From: DATFDN01 sp963767645
GTDB lineage: Bacteria; Pseudomonadota; Alphaproteobacteria; Acetobacterales; Acetobacteraceae
DNA: 64,000 nt
NCBI GenBank assembly: GCA_963767645.1
Contig: CAVYEW010000001.1
Span: forward strand, 248,001-312,000
Reading direction: 5' to 3'
Below are positions 1 through 9,189 of the stretch, piece by piece. The translations under genes and the position numbers were made by a program. Positions within the stretch are counted from its first letter, which is position 1. Every line of letters starts with the position of its first letter. The notes under the pieces are model-generated. The model saw only the letters and a list, made by a program, of their open reading frames with translations. It ran no database searches and was not told where the DNA came from.

Positions 1-3000
1 GCCCGCTATTTGCAGCCAAGGCCGTGTGGCTGACCGATCCTGTCGGTCCAGCCGTGCCGGTGGCCCCTGAGCTGCCCGACGTGCCTGCCTTGCCGGCGGC
101 TCCGGTGACGCCTGCCGCGCCCGTCCTGCTGATGGTTCCGGTTGTTCCGGTGTGAGCCGTAGCGCCGGTGGCGCCCTCCGTTCCAGTCTTCCCGGTAGCA
201 CCCGCGGCCCCGGTGGTCCCTCCGGTGTTTCCCGAGTGACCCGTGGCCCCGCTATGGCCGGTCGCGCCCGTGGCGCCGGAGTGACCCGTGGCCCCGGTCT
301 TGCCGGTCGTGCCCGTGGCCCCGCTATGGCCGGTCGCGCCCGTGGCGCCGGAGTGACCCGTGGCCCCGGTCTTGCCGGTCGTACCCGTGGCCCCGCTATG
401 GCCGGTCGCGCCCGTGGCGCCGGAGTGACCCGTGGCCCCGGTCTTGCCGGTCGTGCCCGTGGCCCCGCTATGGCCGGTCGCGCCCGTGGCGCCGGAGTGA
501 CCCGTAGCTCCGGTCTTGCCGGTCGTGCCCGTGGCCCCGCTATGGCCGGTCGCACCCGTGGCGCCGGAGTGACCCGTGGCCCCGGTCTTGCCGGTCGTGC
601 CCGTGGCCCCGCCATGGCCGGTCGCACCCGTGGCGCCGGAGTGACCCGTAGCCCCGCTATGGCCGGTCGCGCCCGTAGCGCCGGAGTGACCCGTGGCCCC
701 CGTGCTGCCGGTCGAACCGGTGCTGCCAGTGCTGCCGGTCGAGCCCGTGCTGCCGGTGCTGCCGGTCGAGCCCGTGCTGCCAGTGCTGCCGGTCGCGCCC
801 GTGCTGCCGGTGCTGCCGGTCGAGCCCGTGCTGCCGGTGCTGCCGGTCGCGCCCGTGCTGCCGGTGCTGCCGGTCGCGCCCGTGCTGCCGGTGCTGCCGG
901 TCGAGCCCGTGCTGCCGGTGCTGCCGGTCGCGCCCGTGCTGCCGGTGCTGCCGGTCGAGCCGGTGCTGCCGGTGCTGCCGGTCGCGCCCGTGCTGCCGGT
1001 GCTGCCGGTCGAGCCCGTGCTGCCGGTCGCGCCCGTGCTGCCAGTGCTGCCGGTCGAACCGGTGCTGCCGGTGCTGCCGGTCGAGCCGGTGCTGCCGGTC
1101 GCGCCCGTGCTGCCAGTGCTGCCGGTCGAACCGGTGCTGCCGGTCGAACCGGTGCTGCCGGTGCTGCCGGTCGAGCCCGTGCTGCCAGTGCTGCCTGTCG
1201 AGCCGGTGCTGCCGGTGCTGCCGGTCGCGCCCGTGCTGCCGGTGCTGCCTGTCGAACCGGTGCTGCCGGTGCTGCCGGTCGAGCCCGTGATGCCGGTGCT
1301 GCCGGTCGAGCCGGTGCTGCCGGTCGCGCCCGTGCTGCCAGTGCTGCCGGTCGAACCGGTGCTGCCGGTCGAGCCGGTGCTGCCGGTGCTGCCGGTCGAG
1401 CCCGTGCTGCCAGTGCTGCCTGTCGAACCGGTGCTGCCGGTGCTGCCGGTCGCGCCCGTGCTGCCGGTGCTGCCTGTCGAACCGGTGCTGCCGGTGCTGC
1501 CGGTCGAGCCCGTGCTGCCGGTGCTGCCGGTCGAGCCCGTGCTGCCGGTGCTGCCGGTCGAGCCCGTGCTGCCGGTGCTGCCGGTCGCGCCCGTGCTGCC
1601 GGTGCTGCCGGTCGCGCCCGTGCTGCCGGTGCTGCCGGTCGCGCCCGTGCTGCCGGTGCTGCCTGTCGAACCGGTGCTGCCGGTGCTGCCGGTCGCGCCC
1701 GTGCTGCCGGTGCTGCCGGTCGCGCCCGTGCTGCCGGTGCTGCCGGTCGCGCCCGTGCTGCCGGTGCTGCCGGTCGCGCCCGTGCTGCCGGTGCTGCCGG
1801 TCGAGCCCGTGCTGCCGGTGCTGCCGGTCGCGCCCGTGCTGCCGGTGCTGCCGGTCGAACCGGTGCTGCCGGTGCTGCCGGTCGCGCCCGTGCTGCCGGT
1901 GCTGCCGGTCGAGCCCGTGCTGCCGGTCGCGCCCGTGCTGCCGGTGCTGCCGGTCGAGCCCGTGCTGCCGGTCGAGCCCGTGCTGCCAGTGCTGCCTGTC
2001 GAACCGGTGCTGCCGGTGCTGCCGGTCGCGCCCGTGCTGCCGGTGCTGCCGGTCGCGCCCGTGCTGCCGGTGCTGCCGGTCGAACCGGTGCTGCCGGTCG
2101 CGCCCGTGCTGCCGGTGCTGCCGGTGCTGCCGGTCGCGCCCGTGCTGCCGGTGCTGCCGGTCGAGCCCGTGCTGCCGGTGCTGCCGGTCGAGCCGTGCTG
2201 CCAGTGCTGCCTGTCGAACCGGTGCTGCCGGTGCTGCCTGTCGCGCCCGTGCTGCCGGTGCTGCCGGTCGCGCCCGTGCTGCCGGTGCTGCCGGTCGAGC
2301 CGGTGCTGCCGGTGCTGCCGGTCGCGCCCGTGCTGCCGGTGCTGCCGGTCGCGCCCGTGCTGCCGGTGCTGCCGGTCGCGCCCGTGCTGCCGGTGCTGCC
2401 GGTCGCGCCCGTGCTGCCGGTCGAGCCCGTGCTGCCGGTTGCTCCCGTCGGGCCGATGCCGCCAATCGGGCCGGAGGCAGGGCTGACCGTGTAAGTGGAC
2501 GGCTGGACCGTGCCGTCGGCTGTCTCCGCCACGACCGTGTCGCTGAACGTCGCCGGCACCGTTGTGGTGAAGGTGAAGGAACCTGCCGGCGAGCCTGGCT
2601 GGCTTACCGGCGTGGTCGTGGTCTGGCCTAGCAGCGTGTAATGACCGTTGCTGTCCCGCGAGTAGATATAGACCACTTGGCTGGGTGTTGCCGGAGTAGC
2701 GGTGCCGTTGATGGTGAGCACGGCCGGCGGGGGTGCGGCGATGATGACCAAGGTCCCGTTTCCGCCATCGCCGGAGGTCTCGAAGCTTGTGCTCTGCAGG
2801 CTGGAGACCTGGAAGCTGAGGCTTGCGGTCTGGGAGGCGGTGTTCGAGACCTGCAGCAGACCGTTCGAGGCATTGAAGCTCGCGGCTGCCCCTGCCGAGT
2901 TGAAGGTCTTGAGATCGATCGTATCAGTGGAGTTGAAGTTCTGCAGTTGCGGGCCGGCATAGGCCGTTCCGCTCACGTTCGAGCCGAACGCTCCCGGGTT

Positions 3001-5286
3001 GTCGAGGAGCAGGCCGCTATCGGTCTGGAATTGCACCTGCGACCCGGAGCCGGTCGCCGAGCCGACGTCCAGCACCGCTCCGTTGCTGACTTGAAACAGG
3101 CCGGTGCTGGCAGGATCGATGGTCGACGCGTTGAGCAGGCCTGTGATGGCGACCGTTCCGGCGTTGGCGACCACGGGAATCGTGTTGGTCCCGGCGGCGA
3201 CGATAGTGGCGCCGGAATCGAGAGCGATGGTGCCGAAGTTGGAGTACCGCCAAACTTGGCCGTTCTCCGCCACCGTACCGGCGCCGCCGCTCGCCGCACT
3301 GATGGTCCCGGAACCGCCGGCGAATTCCATGGCGCCGCCGGAGGCCGCGCCACCGTTGACCGCGCCGATGAACACGGCGCTCGGATCGACGATCAGTCGA
3401 TTGCCGCTGCCGGTCAGGTCGACGGCGTAGGCGCCGCCCGAGATCGTGCCGGCGTTCTCCAGCGTGCCGGCCCCGCCGGTGACGAAGACACCGAAGGTCG
3501 TGCCGGAGACCGACGCGCCTGAATTGTTGGTGAACGTGCCGCCGCCTTCGGCATCAACTCCGGCCCCGCCAGATGCTGCCGAGGTGATGATGCCAGAATT
3601 GGTCAGCGATCCAACGCCGCCCTGCACGAACACGCCGGCGACCTGGCCGGAGATCGTGCCGCCAGCAGTGTTTACCAGGCCGCCGCCGGCCTCAAGCGCG
3701 ATCCCGTGCGAGCCTGCGATGGAACCGCTATTCGTGACGACACCGGTGGTGCCGGTGACGAAGACGCCGAAATCCTGGCCGGAAACCGAGCCTCCTGATG
3801 CGTTGCTGAAGCTGCCGCCGCCGCTGAACTCGACACCGGCGCCGGTCGTCGTCGCCGCCGTGATGCTGCCGGCGTTGCTGACGGTCCCGCCCGCCGCCAC
3901 ATAGATGCCGCTGCTTCCGCCCGAGACATGCGCGTCCGCAGTATTCGTGACAGTGCCACCGGCGTTCAGTTTGACGCCCGCGTATCGTCCGCCTGCGATG
4001 CTGCCGTCGTTGGTGACCGCGCCGTTGGCCTGGTTGACGAAAACGCCGAAATTGGAACCTGAGATGGTTGCAGTGGACGCATTGCTGAGGGTTCCCCCGT
4101 CCCCAAGATCGGCACCGGCGCCGGCGGTGCCGGTCGCCGTGATGCTGCCGTAGTTAGTGACGAAGGCGGCCGCCCTATACTTGGTGTAGACGCCGTTGCT
4201 GTAGCCGACGATGGATGCGCCGGATTGATTGGTGATGGTGCCCCCAAGGCCGAGAACAACGCCGTCGTAGGTCGCAGCCCCGATATGGCCGGCATTGGTT
4301 AGCGTCCCAAAACCGCCTTCGATGAAAGCCCCAAACTTGTGGCCGGTGATGGTCCCGATCGCATTGTTGGTGACCATGCCGCCGTTCTCAAGATAGACAC
4401 CGGCCCCATTGGTTGCGGTCGCGTTGATGCTGCCGCTATTGGTGACCGTGCCCAATCCGAGATTTGTGAAGACGCCGGCGGCGTAGCCCGAGATGAATCC
4501 CGACCCGGTGTTGTCGATGCTTCCATTGGAAGATATAAGAACTCCGAAATGATTGCTCCCTGCAATGCTCCCGGAATTCTCGATCAGGCCGTTCCCGCCG
4601 GTGATAAACACGGCTGCGCCGAGCGTGCCGACGCTTGAGATCGTTCCTCCGGCGGCGTTAGCAACGGTGCCGCCGGCGAAGATGCCGATGCCATCGTCAC
4701 GCGTCCCGAGGACGAGTCCGAAATTGCTTATGCTTCCGGTGGTAGTCTCGATGCGGATACCGTCCTCGCCGCCGACGACCGTTCCGGTGTTGGTCACGCC
4801 GCCCCCGCCGTCGAGCGTAATGGCGTAGCGACCCGGGCCGGTGATGACCCCGGCGTTGGTGACGGTGCCGATCGCATGGGTCACATTGACGCCGGAGTTC
4901 GTGCCCGAAATCGACCCGCTCGACTGATTGCTGACGCTGCCTCCGGCCTGAAGCTGGATCGCATCCGCGCCGGAGATCGTGCCGGCATTGGCGACCGTCC
5001 CGGCTGCGCCTGAGAGACTGATTCCGGCTGCACCTCCAGAGATCAACGCGCTTGCGTTGGTCGGTCCATTGCTGATCGTCCCACCGTCGTTGAGTGAGAT
5101 GCCGAGACCGCCGGAGGCCACGACACTGCCGTCATTGCTGAGGATCCAGGCCGTCGGCGCAGCGCCGTCGACGCCGTCAAGGGTTCCCGTCGAGATCACC
5201 TCGCCCTTGCTGGTGATGAACAGCGGGAGGTCATTCGTACCAAGATCGAACGGTCCCGTTACCGTGGTGTCGATCGTTCCCGCCAT
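1..5286 (-). CDS. Giant beta-strand-repeat protein with collagen-like Gly-X-Thr tail (partial, one frameshift)
   Basis: The reading frame starts at the ATG at 5286 and is still open at the window edge, so more than 1,760 codons are visible. From 5286 to about 2960 the product is built of short repeats of the kind 'VTNAGTISG...GVFV', typical of parallel beta-helix adhesins and autotransporter passengers. A linker follows, with an Ig-like stretch ending near 2490. From about 2460 to 1 it is collagen-like, with triplets GST, GAT, GHS and GKT. A GGGGG ribosome site lies about 6 nt upstream of the ATG. No signal peptide is visible, so export by a type I or other leaderless route is inferred. One C is missing from the repeat near 2193. 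After it the Gly-X-Thr frame continues only by shifting one base, while the unshifted frame is also stop-free. The plus-strand ORFs here are repeat artefacts. Function in adhesion or cell surface structure is inference. Confidence 0.7.
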   Translation of the reverse strand, partial: MAGTIDTTVTGPFDLGTNDLPLFITSKGEVISTGTLDGVDGAAPTAWILSNDGSVVASGGLGISLNDGGTISNGPTNASALISGGAAGISLSGAAGTVANAGTISGADAIQLQAGGSVSNQSSGSISGTNSGVNVTHAIGTVTNAGVITGPGRYAITLDGGGGVTNTGTVVGGEDGIRIETTTGSISNFGLVLGTRDDGIGIFAGGTVANAAGGTISSVGTLGAAVFITGGNGLIENSGSIAGSNHFGVLISSNGSIDNTGSGFISGYAAGVFTNLGLGTVTNSGSINATATNGAGVYLENGGMVTNNAIGTITGHKFGAFIEGGFGTLTNAGHIGAATYDGVVLGLGGTITNQSGASIVGYSNGVYTKYRAAAFVTNYGSITATGTAGAGADLGDGGTLSNASTATISGSNFGVFVNQANGAVTNDGSIAGGRYAGVKLNAGGTVTNTADAHVSGGSSGIYVAAGGTVSNAGSITAATTTGAGVEFSGGGSFSNASGGSVSGQDFGVFVTGTTGVVTNSGSIAGSHGIALEAGGGLVNTAGGTISGQVAGVFVQGGVGSLTNSGIITSAASGGAGVDAEGGGTFTNNSGASVSGTTFGVFVTGGAGTLENAGTISGGAYAVDLTGSGNRLIVDPSAVFIGAVNGGAASGGAMEFAGGSGTISAASGGAGTVAENGQVWRYSNFGTIALDSGATIVAAGTNTIPVVANAGTVAITGLLNASTIDPASTGLFQVSNGAVLDVGSATGSGSQVQFQTDSGLLLDNPGAFGSNVSGTAYAGPQLQNFNSTDTIDLKTFNSAGAAASFNASNGLLQVSNTASQTASLSFQVSSLQSTSFETSGDGGNGTLVIIAAPPPAVLTINGTATPATPSQVVYIYSRDSNGHYTLLGQTTTTPVSQPGSPAGSFTFTTTVPATFSDTVVAETADGTVQPSTYTVSPASGPIGGIGPTGATGSTGSTGSTGATGSTGSTGATGSTGSTGATGSTGSTGATGSTGSTGSTGSTGSTGATGSTGSTGATGSTGSTGSTGSTGSTARPAAPAARARPAAPAARARPAAPAAPAARARPAAPVRPAAPAARARPAAPAARARPAAPAAPVRQAALAARARPAARARPAAPAARARPAARARPAAPAARARPAAPAAPVRPAAPAARARPAAPAARARPAAPAARARPAAPAARARPAAPAARARPAAPAARARPAAPAAPVRQAAPAARARPAAPAARARPAAPAARARPAAPAARARPAAPAARARPAAPAARARPAAPAAPVRQAAPAARARPAAPAAPVRQAALAARARPAAPAAPARPAAPVRPAALAARARPAAPARPAAPASRARPAAPAAPVRQAAPAARARPAAPAAPARQAALAARARPAAPAAPVRPAAPVRPAALAARARPAAPARPAAPAAPVRPAALAARARPAARARPAAPAARARPAAPAAPARPAAPAARARPAAPAARARPAAPAARARPAAPAARARPAAPAARARPAAPAARARPAALAARARPAAPAARARPAALAAPVRPAARGPRVTPALRARPAIAGLRVTPAPRVRPAMAGPRARPARPGPRVTPAPRVRPAIAGPRARPARPELRVTPAPRARPAIAGPRARPARPGPRVTPAPRARPAIAGPRVRPARPGPRVTPAPRARPAIAGPRARPARPGPRVTPAPRARPAIAGPRVTRETPEGPPGPRVLPGRLERRAPPALRLTPEQPEPSAGRARQASPEPPARQARRAAQGPPARLDRQDRSATRPWLQIAG
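278..709. repeat. 72-bp tandem repeat, five full copies plus a partial
   Basis: Copies begin at 278, 350, 422, 494 and 566, exactly 72 bp apart. A further start at 638 is followed by a shortened 45-bp copy leading into 683. Each copy encodes, on the minus strand, 24 residues of the collagen-like tail with Gly-His-Ser and Gly-Lys-Thr triplets. There are no spacers and the array is coding, so it is not a CRISPR. Confidence 0.85.
688..2450. repeat. Tandem 9-nt-based collagen-coding repeat (18- and 27-nt units)
   Basis: Read on the minus strand this is a run of GGC-AGC-ACC (Gly-Ser-Thr) triplets alternating with GGC-GCG-ACC or GGC-TCG-ACC. Unit lengths are mostly 18 or 27 nt, with occasional 9-nt gains such as the triple unit around 2110-2135. 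All units are in phase except where one C is absent from GAGCCC near 2193. The composition keeps several frames free of stops on both strands, which explains the long spurious ORFs. Confidence 0.85.
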
Positions 5287-5739
5287 CCGCGAACCCCCGT
5301 CCGGCGGGGCAGGGTATCGTGCGACACCCAAATCCGCCGTTCTGCAGCCGATTGATCCGGCCGCGATGCGAAGCCGCGCTGTCGGATCACGGAACCGCTA
5401 GACGGTTACGGCGGGTTTTCCCATCGCATCATTAGGACTAGATCGCAGGTCGGATGGCCGCTCCTTTGCCGTAGGGCTCGGCCGCTGCACACAAACTCCG
5501 ACTGCCCGGGTCACTGGATGTTTCCCTCAGAAAAGAAGTATGTCATGCCCTTTGGAGAACTGGGCCGCAGAAGACCCTAATCCGACCACTATGTCGCCTT
5601 GCGGTTTCTTAGTTTTCGAAGCGGCTGCCCAATGTAACGGAATAGTGTACGTTCTCTGCCCTTTAAGCTGTTACTATTCCATTTGTCAAAGATGACAGGG
5701 TCGTCGAATACCGGCCGTGCATTTAGGGGAGAATGAGAG
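5287..5739. other. Intergenic region, 453 bp
   Basis: I see no convincing gene here. It separates the start of the minus-strand surface protein from the start of the plus-strand secreted repeat protein, so it must hold two divergent promoters. It is visibly less GC-rich than its surroundings. I could not identify clear -35/-10 pairs. Confidence 0.6.
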
Positions 5740-6141
5740 ATGAGCTCAGCAACGGTGAGATGGTCCCGGCTGCGCTTGGCATTGCCGATTGCCTGCCTCG
5801 GCTTGGCGCTCGGGTCTGCGGGCGGGGCATACGCGCAACAAGCTCCTAGCAGCAGCGGGTGCGCTTCTGGTCCCACTTACCAGGCCCAGAAGACGCAGGG
5901 TCTTCCGCCCTCCGTGCAGGATCGGGCGCAGCGGGCCGATCAGGAGCAGGCATCCGGTCCCACTTACCAGGCCCAGAAGACGCAGGGCCTTCCGCCCTCC
6001 GTGCAGGACCGGGCGCAGCGGGCCGATCAGGAGCAGGCATCCGGTCTCACTTACCAGGCACAGAAAACGCAGGGTCTCCCGCCCTCTGTGCATGATCGCG
6101 CGCAGCAGGCTGCCGCCACCGTGAACCCTCCCTGCGGCTAG
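5740..6141 (+). CDS. Small secreted protein with three 29-residue repeats
   Basis: The 133-residue product starts with a classic Sec signal peptide: basic n-region, hydrophobic core LALPIACLGLALG, and an AYA-QQ cleavage site near residue 33. The mature part consists of three near-identical 29-residue units with the core TYQAQKTQGLPPSV followed by DRAQ. Each unit is 87 bp of DNA, starting near 5866, 5953 and 6040. The units are rich in Gln, Ala and Asp and hydrophilic. The C-terminus has a Cys (PPCG) and there is another Cys just after the signal peptide. AGGGGAG lies about 10 nt upstream of the ATG. I do not recognise the family; periplasmic or secreted location is inferred. Confidence 0.75.
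   Translation: MSSATVRWSRLRLALPIACLGLALGSAGGAYAQQAPSSSGCASGPTYQAQKTQGLPPSVQDRAQRADQEQASGPTYQAQKTQGLPPSVQDRAQRADQEQASGLTYQAQKTQGLPPSVHDRAQQAAATVNPPCG
5866..6116 (+). repeat. Three 87-bp direct repeats inside the secreted protein gene
   Basis: The first two copies (from 5866 and 5953) are almost identical. The third has drifted (Leu for Pro, His for Gln) and is slightly shortened at the end. The low divergence suggests recent duplication, so copy number may vary between strains. Confidence 0.8.
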
Positions 6142-6675
6142 TTCCGCCCGGCTTCGCCGCCGGCAGAAGTGGCTTGACCCTGCGCCCAGGCCGTGTCGCT
6201 CAGGTGCGTAGCCAACCGGTTCATCGCTCTGCCGCCCCGGCCTAACAGCGACCGGGGCAGGTTGTTTGTAGGCAGCTTGTCAGTTCGACGCTCAGGGATT
6301 GGCACCACTGCTTTACTATACTCGGGGTCGTGCGCGAGGCGGTGACGTCGCGGCGCGGGCAACCTATTCACCGCGCCGAAACCGACCGGCTGAGCACCCT
6401 CCTTCCGGGCGTCTCGTTCAAAATCCCGGAGCGTCTCGGTTGCGGATTTCCGAACCGTCTGAATAGGCGCGAGCCGACGCATCTCAGCCGCCGGGAGACA
6501 GGCTTGCCCGTGTGAACGTAGCGGGTATCCCGCACCCCACGTGGTGGCCGCGTCATCTTTCTCCTGAGCTTTTCCAGCCATTCGTCAGCGCCGACGCCAA
6601 GGTTATAGTGCCTGCATGGATGCGAAACGGCACGCATGGGCACGCCGTTGCGGGAATGGAGACGGGAGGGCGCGG
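6142..6675. other. Intergenic region, 534 bp
   Basis: A GC-rich imperfect hairpin just after the upstream stop codon (about 6147-6167) may act as a terminator. Open frames on both strands cover this stretch, but none has a good ribosome site or a recognisable product. The promoter of the downstream catabolic operon should lie near 6580-6660. Confidence 0.5.
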
Positions 6676-7488
6676 ATGCGAGAGAATCTGGTCAAGCAGA
6701 AGCTGGCGGAGGGCGGCCATGCCTTCGGTGCCATGACATTCGAGTTCTTCTCGCCGGGAATGCCGCAGATCGTGTGCGCGGCCGGCGCCGAGTTCGTGAT
6801 CTTCGACATGGAGCACAGCGGCATCTCCATTGAGACGGTCAAGGCGCAAATCGCCGCCTGCCGCGGACTCGATATCGTGCCAGGCGTGCGCGTGCCGGCG
6901 ACCGAGTACCACTTCATCGCCAACTGCCTCGATGCGGGTGCCATGAGCATCATGGTGCCGATGGTGGAGTTGGTCGAGCAGGCGCGCGACATCGTCGCGT
7001 TCGCGCATTACCCGCCACAGGGGCGGCGCGGCGCTGCGTTTGGGGTGGCGCACGACGATTATGCGCCGGGCACGGTCGCGGAGAAGATCGCCGCCGCGCG
7101 CCGGCGCACGCAGGTGATCGTGCAGATCGAGACGGCGCGCGGCGCCGAGGCGGCCGAACAGATCGCCGCAGTGGACGGGGTGGACGTGCTGTGGTTGGGT
7201 CATTTCGACCTGACCAACTTCATGGGTATCCCGGCGCAGTTCCAGCATCCGGACTACCTGACGGCCGTGGAGGCCATCGTCGCGGCGGCGAACAAGCACG
7301 GCAAGGTTGCCGGCTTCATGGCCACCGACGAGGCCTGGACGCGCGACTACCTGGCGCACGGCTTCCGCATGATGGCCTACGGGCTTGACAGCGGACTGTA
7401 CCAGGCCGCGCTGGCACGCGGGCTGACCGTGATGCGCGAGGCGGCGCCGCGTCCCGCCGCGAAGCGCCGCAGGACCGAAGCCAACTGA
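6676..7488 (+). CDS. HpcH/HpaI-family aldolase/citrate lyase
   Basis: The 270-residue product is a class II (metal-dependent) pyruvate aldolase of the HpcH/HpaI family, which splits 2-keto-3-deoxy sugar acids or related compounds into pyruvate-type products in the cytoplasm. Visible hallmarks are the metal-binding Glu in QIETARG, the Asp in GHFDLT, the catalytic-type Arg in GVRVPA, and the early FDMEHSG segment. I chose the ATG at 6676 (MRENLVKQK) because GGGAGGG precedes it and family members begin about here; an upstream in-frame ATG at 6616 would add an unsupported 20 residues. It leads a co-directional cluster with an ABC importer, a dehydrogenase and a lactonase-like protein, so its substrate is probably a breakdown product of the imported sugar acid. 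The exact substrate is unknown. Confidence 0.85.
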   Translation: MRENLVKQKLAEGGHAFGAMTFEFFSPGMPQIVCAAGAEFVIFDMEHSGISIETVKAQIAACRGLDIVPGVRVPATEYHFIANCLDAGAMSIMVPMVELVEQARDIVAFAHYPPQGRRGAAFGVAHDDYAPGTVAEKIAAARRRTQVIVQIETARGAEAAEQIAAVDGVDVLWLGHFDLTNFMGIPAQFQHPDYLTAVEAIVAAANKHGKVAGFMATDEAWTRDYLAHGFRMMAYGLDSGLYQAALARGLTVMREAAPRPAAKRRRTEAN

Positions 7489-7530
7489 GGTTCGTGCAGC
7501 AAGGCCCGCCAGAGGCCGAAGGAGGAGACG

Positions 7531-9177
7531 ATGAGCGAGAACAAGTCCGGGGTCGATCCGGCCCTTCCCCGCGAACTGGATGCCTGGCTGCACGGCGACC
7601 GGTCACGCCGCGCGGTGCTGCGCCATTTGCTGGCGGCGTCCGGATACGCGACCTTCGGCAGCATGGCTGCCGGCGGTCTCGCCCGTGCCGCGGTAGAGCT
7701 GGCTTCGCCCGATACGCCATTAGGCAAGGTGCAGGCCGCGGCAGTCGCGGCCTCGACGCAGGGTCCGCAGGACGGCTCCGCCTACCGTGCCGTGCAGGCC
7801 GCGAAGGCCTTCAAGAACATTACGCTGGGCATGACCTACGAGGCCGGATTGCAGGCGTTGGAACCGCGCAACTTCTCCGGCCCGCTGTGGCAGCAGCTCA
7901 CCGGCGCCAACCATAACGTGGTCGAGCTGTCGCACCCCGATCAATACGCCAAGCCGATCGCTGAGCACATCGCGCAGTCAGGCGCCTACGATGTCCTCGA
8001 CATCGAACCGGCCTGGATACCTTCGCTGGCCGACGGCGGCGTGATCGCGCCGATCGACGACTTCGTGGCGAAGCACATGAACCAGGCGGATCTCGAGGAC
8101 TATCATCCGCTGTTCAAGGACCTGCCGACCTACAAGGGCAAGCGCTGGGGCTTCTTCGATGACGGCGACCAGCTGGCGCTGTACTACCGGCGCGATGTGT
8201 TCGAGAATCCCAAGTTGCAGGCCGCCTACAAGGCAAAATACGGCCGCGACCTGCGCGTGCCGCAGGGCTGGGACGAATACGCCGAGACGGCGCAGTTCAT
8301 CACCGATCAAATGGCGCCGACCGTCTATGGCGCGGTCCACTTCCGCAAGGCCGGCAGCCCCGGAAACCAGTTCGGCTTCCTTCAGGAATTCCGGGCCAAT
8401 GGCGGCGTGTTCTTCGACACCAAGATGCGCGCGCAACTGACCACCGAGGCGGGGGTGAAGACGCTGCGGCAGATGGTGGCGGCCAATAAGGCGTCGGTGC
8501 CCGGCAATGACGACCTGGACGCGGTGGCTGCGTGGGCGGCGTGGCTGCAGGGCAAGGCGGCTATGCTGTATTCCTGGCCGCCGACCGGACGCATGAGCGA
8601 AAACTATTCGCAGCGCGACAAGGCGGTCAACTTCGTGCCGCACTCGTCGATCGCGGGCAAGGTCGGCTACGCAGTGATGCCCGGCCGCAACGGGGAGATG
8701 GCGTCCGGCTACGTCAAGGCGCTGGCCGCGGATTCGGCCAACCCGGAAGCCGCCTACCTGTTCATGCAATGGGTAACTTCGCCGCCCGTGTCGCTGGTGC
8801 GCGTCATGCTGCCCTACACGCTGCGCGATCCGTACCGCATGTCGCACTACAATTCCCCCGACTATCGGGCGCTGTGGCCGGCCGCCAAGGAGTACCTGTC
8901 TACCTTATGCGAGGCGGCCAATAGCGGCGTGATCGATTTGGTCATGCCGGGATGGCAAGACTACGCGCTGAGCCTCGATCAGATGTGTACGTCGGTCTGG
9001 GCGGGCGCCGATCCGCACGCGGCGCTCGCCAAGTGCGCGGCCGAGTGGGACGCCACCACCGACAAGATCGGCGCCGGCGCGCAAAGCGCCGCCTATGAGC
9101 AGTTCAAGAAGCTGCCCGGCAGCTACGCCGACCACACCGTCGCCGCGCTGGGCATGGCGGCCCATGCCTCTGCCTGA
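7531..9177 (+). CDS. ABC transporter sugar-binding protein (family 1)
   Basis: The 548-residue protein is a periplasmic solute-binding protein of the MalE/UgpB type. The N-terminus holds a twin-arginine-like motif (SRRAVLRHLL) and a hydrophobic stretch, so Tat export is likely. Motifs usual in this family include the WGFFDDGDQLALYYRRDVF segment and the late PLYTLRDPYR-like stretch before the C-terminal helices. GGAGGAG lies just before the ATG. The gene sits 42 nt after the aldolase and 12 nt before two permease genes, so all belong to one operon. The ligand is probably a sugar or sugar acid, judging by the downstream enzymes. Confidence 0.85.
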   Translation: MSENKSGVDPALPRELDAWLHGDRSRRAVLRHLLAASGYATFGSMAAGGLARAAVELASPDTPLGKVQAAAVAASTQGPQDGSAYRAVQAAKAFKNITLGMTYEAGLQALEPRNFSGPLWQQLTGANHNVVELSHPDQYAKPIAEHIAQSGAYDVLDIEPAWIPSLADGGVIAPIDDFVAKHMNQADLEDYHPLFKDLPTYKGKRWGFFDDGDQLALYYRRDVFENPKLQAAYKAKYGRDLRVPQGWDEYAETAQFITDQMAPTVYGAVHFRKAGSPGNQFGFLQEFRANGGVFFDTKMRAQLTTEAGVKTLRQMVAANKASVPGNDDLDAVAAWAAWLQGKAAMLYSWPPTGRMSENYSQRDKAVNFVPHSSIAGKVGYAVMPGRNGEMASGYVKALAADSANPEAAYLFMQWVTSPPVSLVRVMLPYTLRDPYRMSHYNSPDYRALWPAAKEYLSTLCEAANSGVIDLVMPGWQDYALSLDQMCTSVWAGADPHAALAKCAAEWDATTDKIGAGAQSAAYEQFKKLPGSYADHTVAALGMAAHASA

Positions 9178-9189
9178 CAGGCGGCATAG

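Noticed and set aside
278..709. CRISPR-like regular repeat array.
   Set aside because: The 72-bp units are contiguous with no unique spacers, and they code for collagen-like sequence.
152..2494. Long plus-strand and alternative minus-strand ORFs (Ala/Gly/Arg-rich, Leu/Pro/Val-rich and Gln/His/Arg-rich) over the repeat tract.
   Set aside because: They are other frames of the collagen-coding repeat, whose composition avoids stops. Only the minus-strand Gly-X-Thr frame connects to a meaningful upstream protein.
6138..6643. Minus-strand ORFs in the gap after the secreted repeat protein.
   Set aside because: No ribosome site and no recognisable motif; neighbouring frames look equally random.
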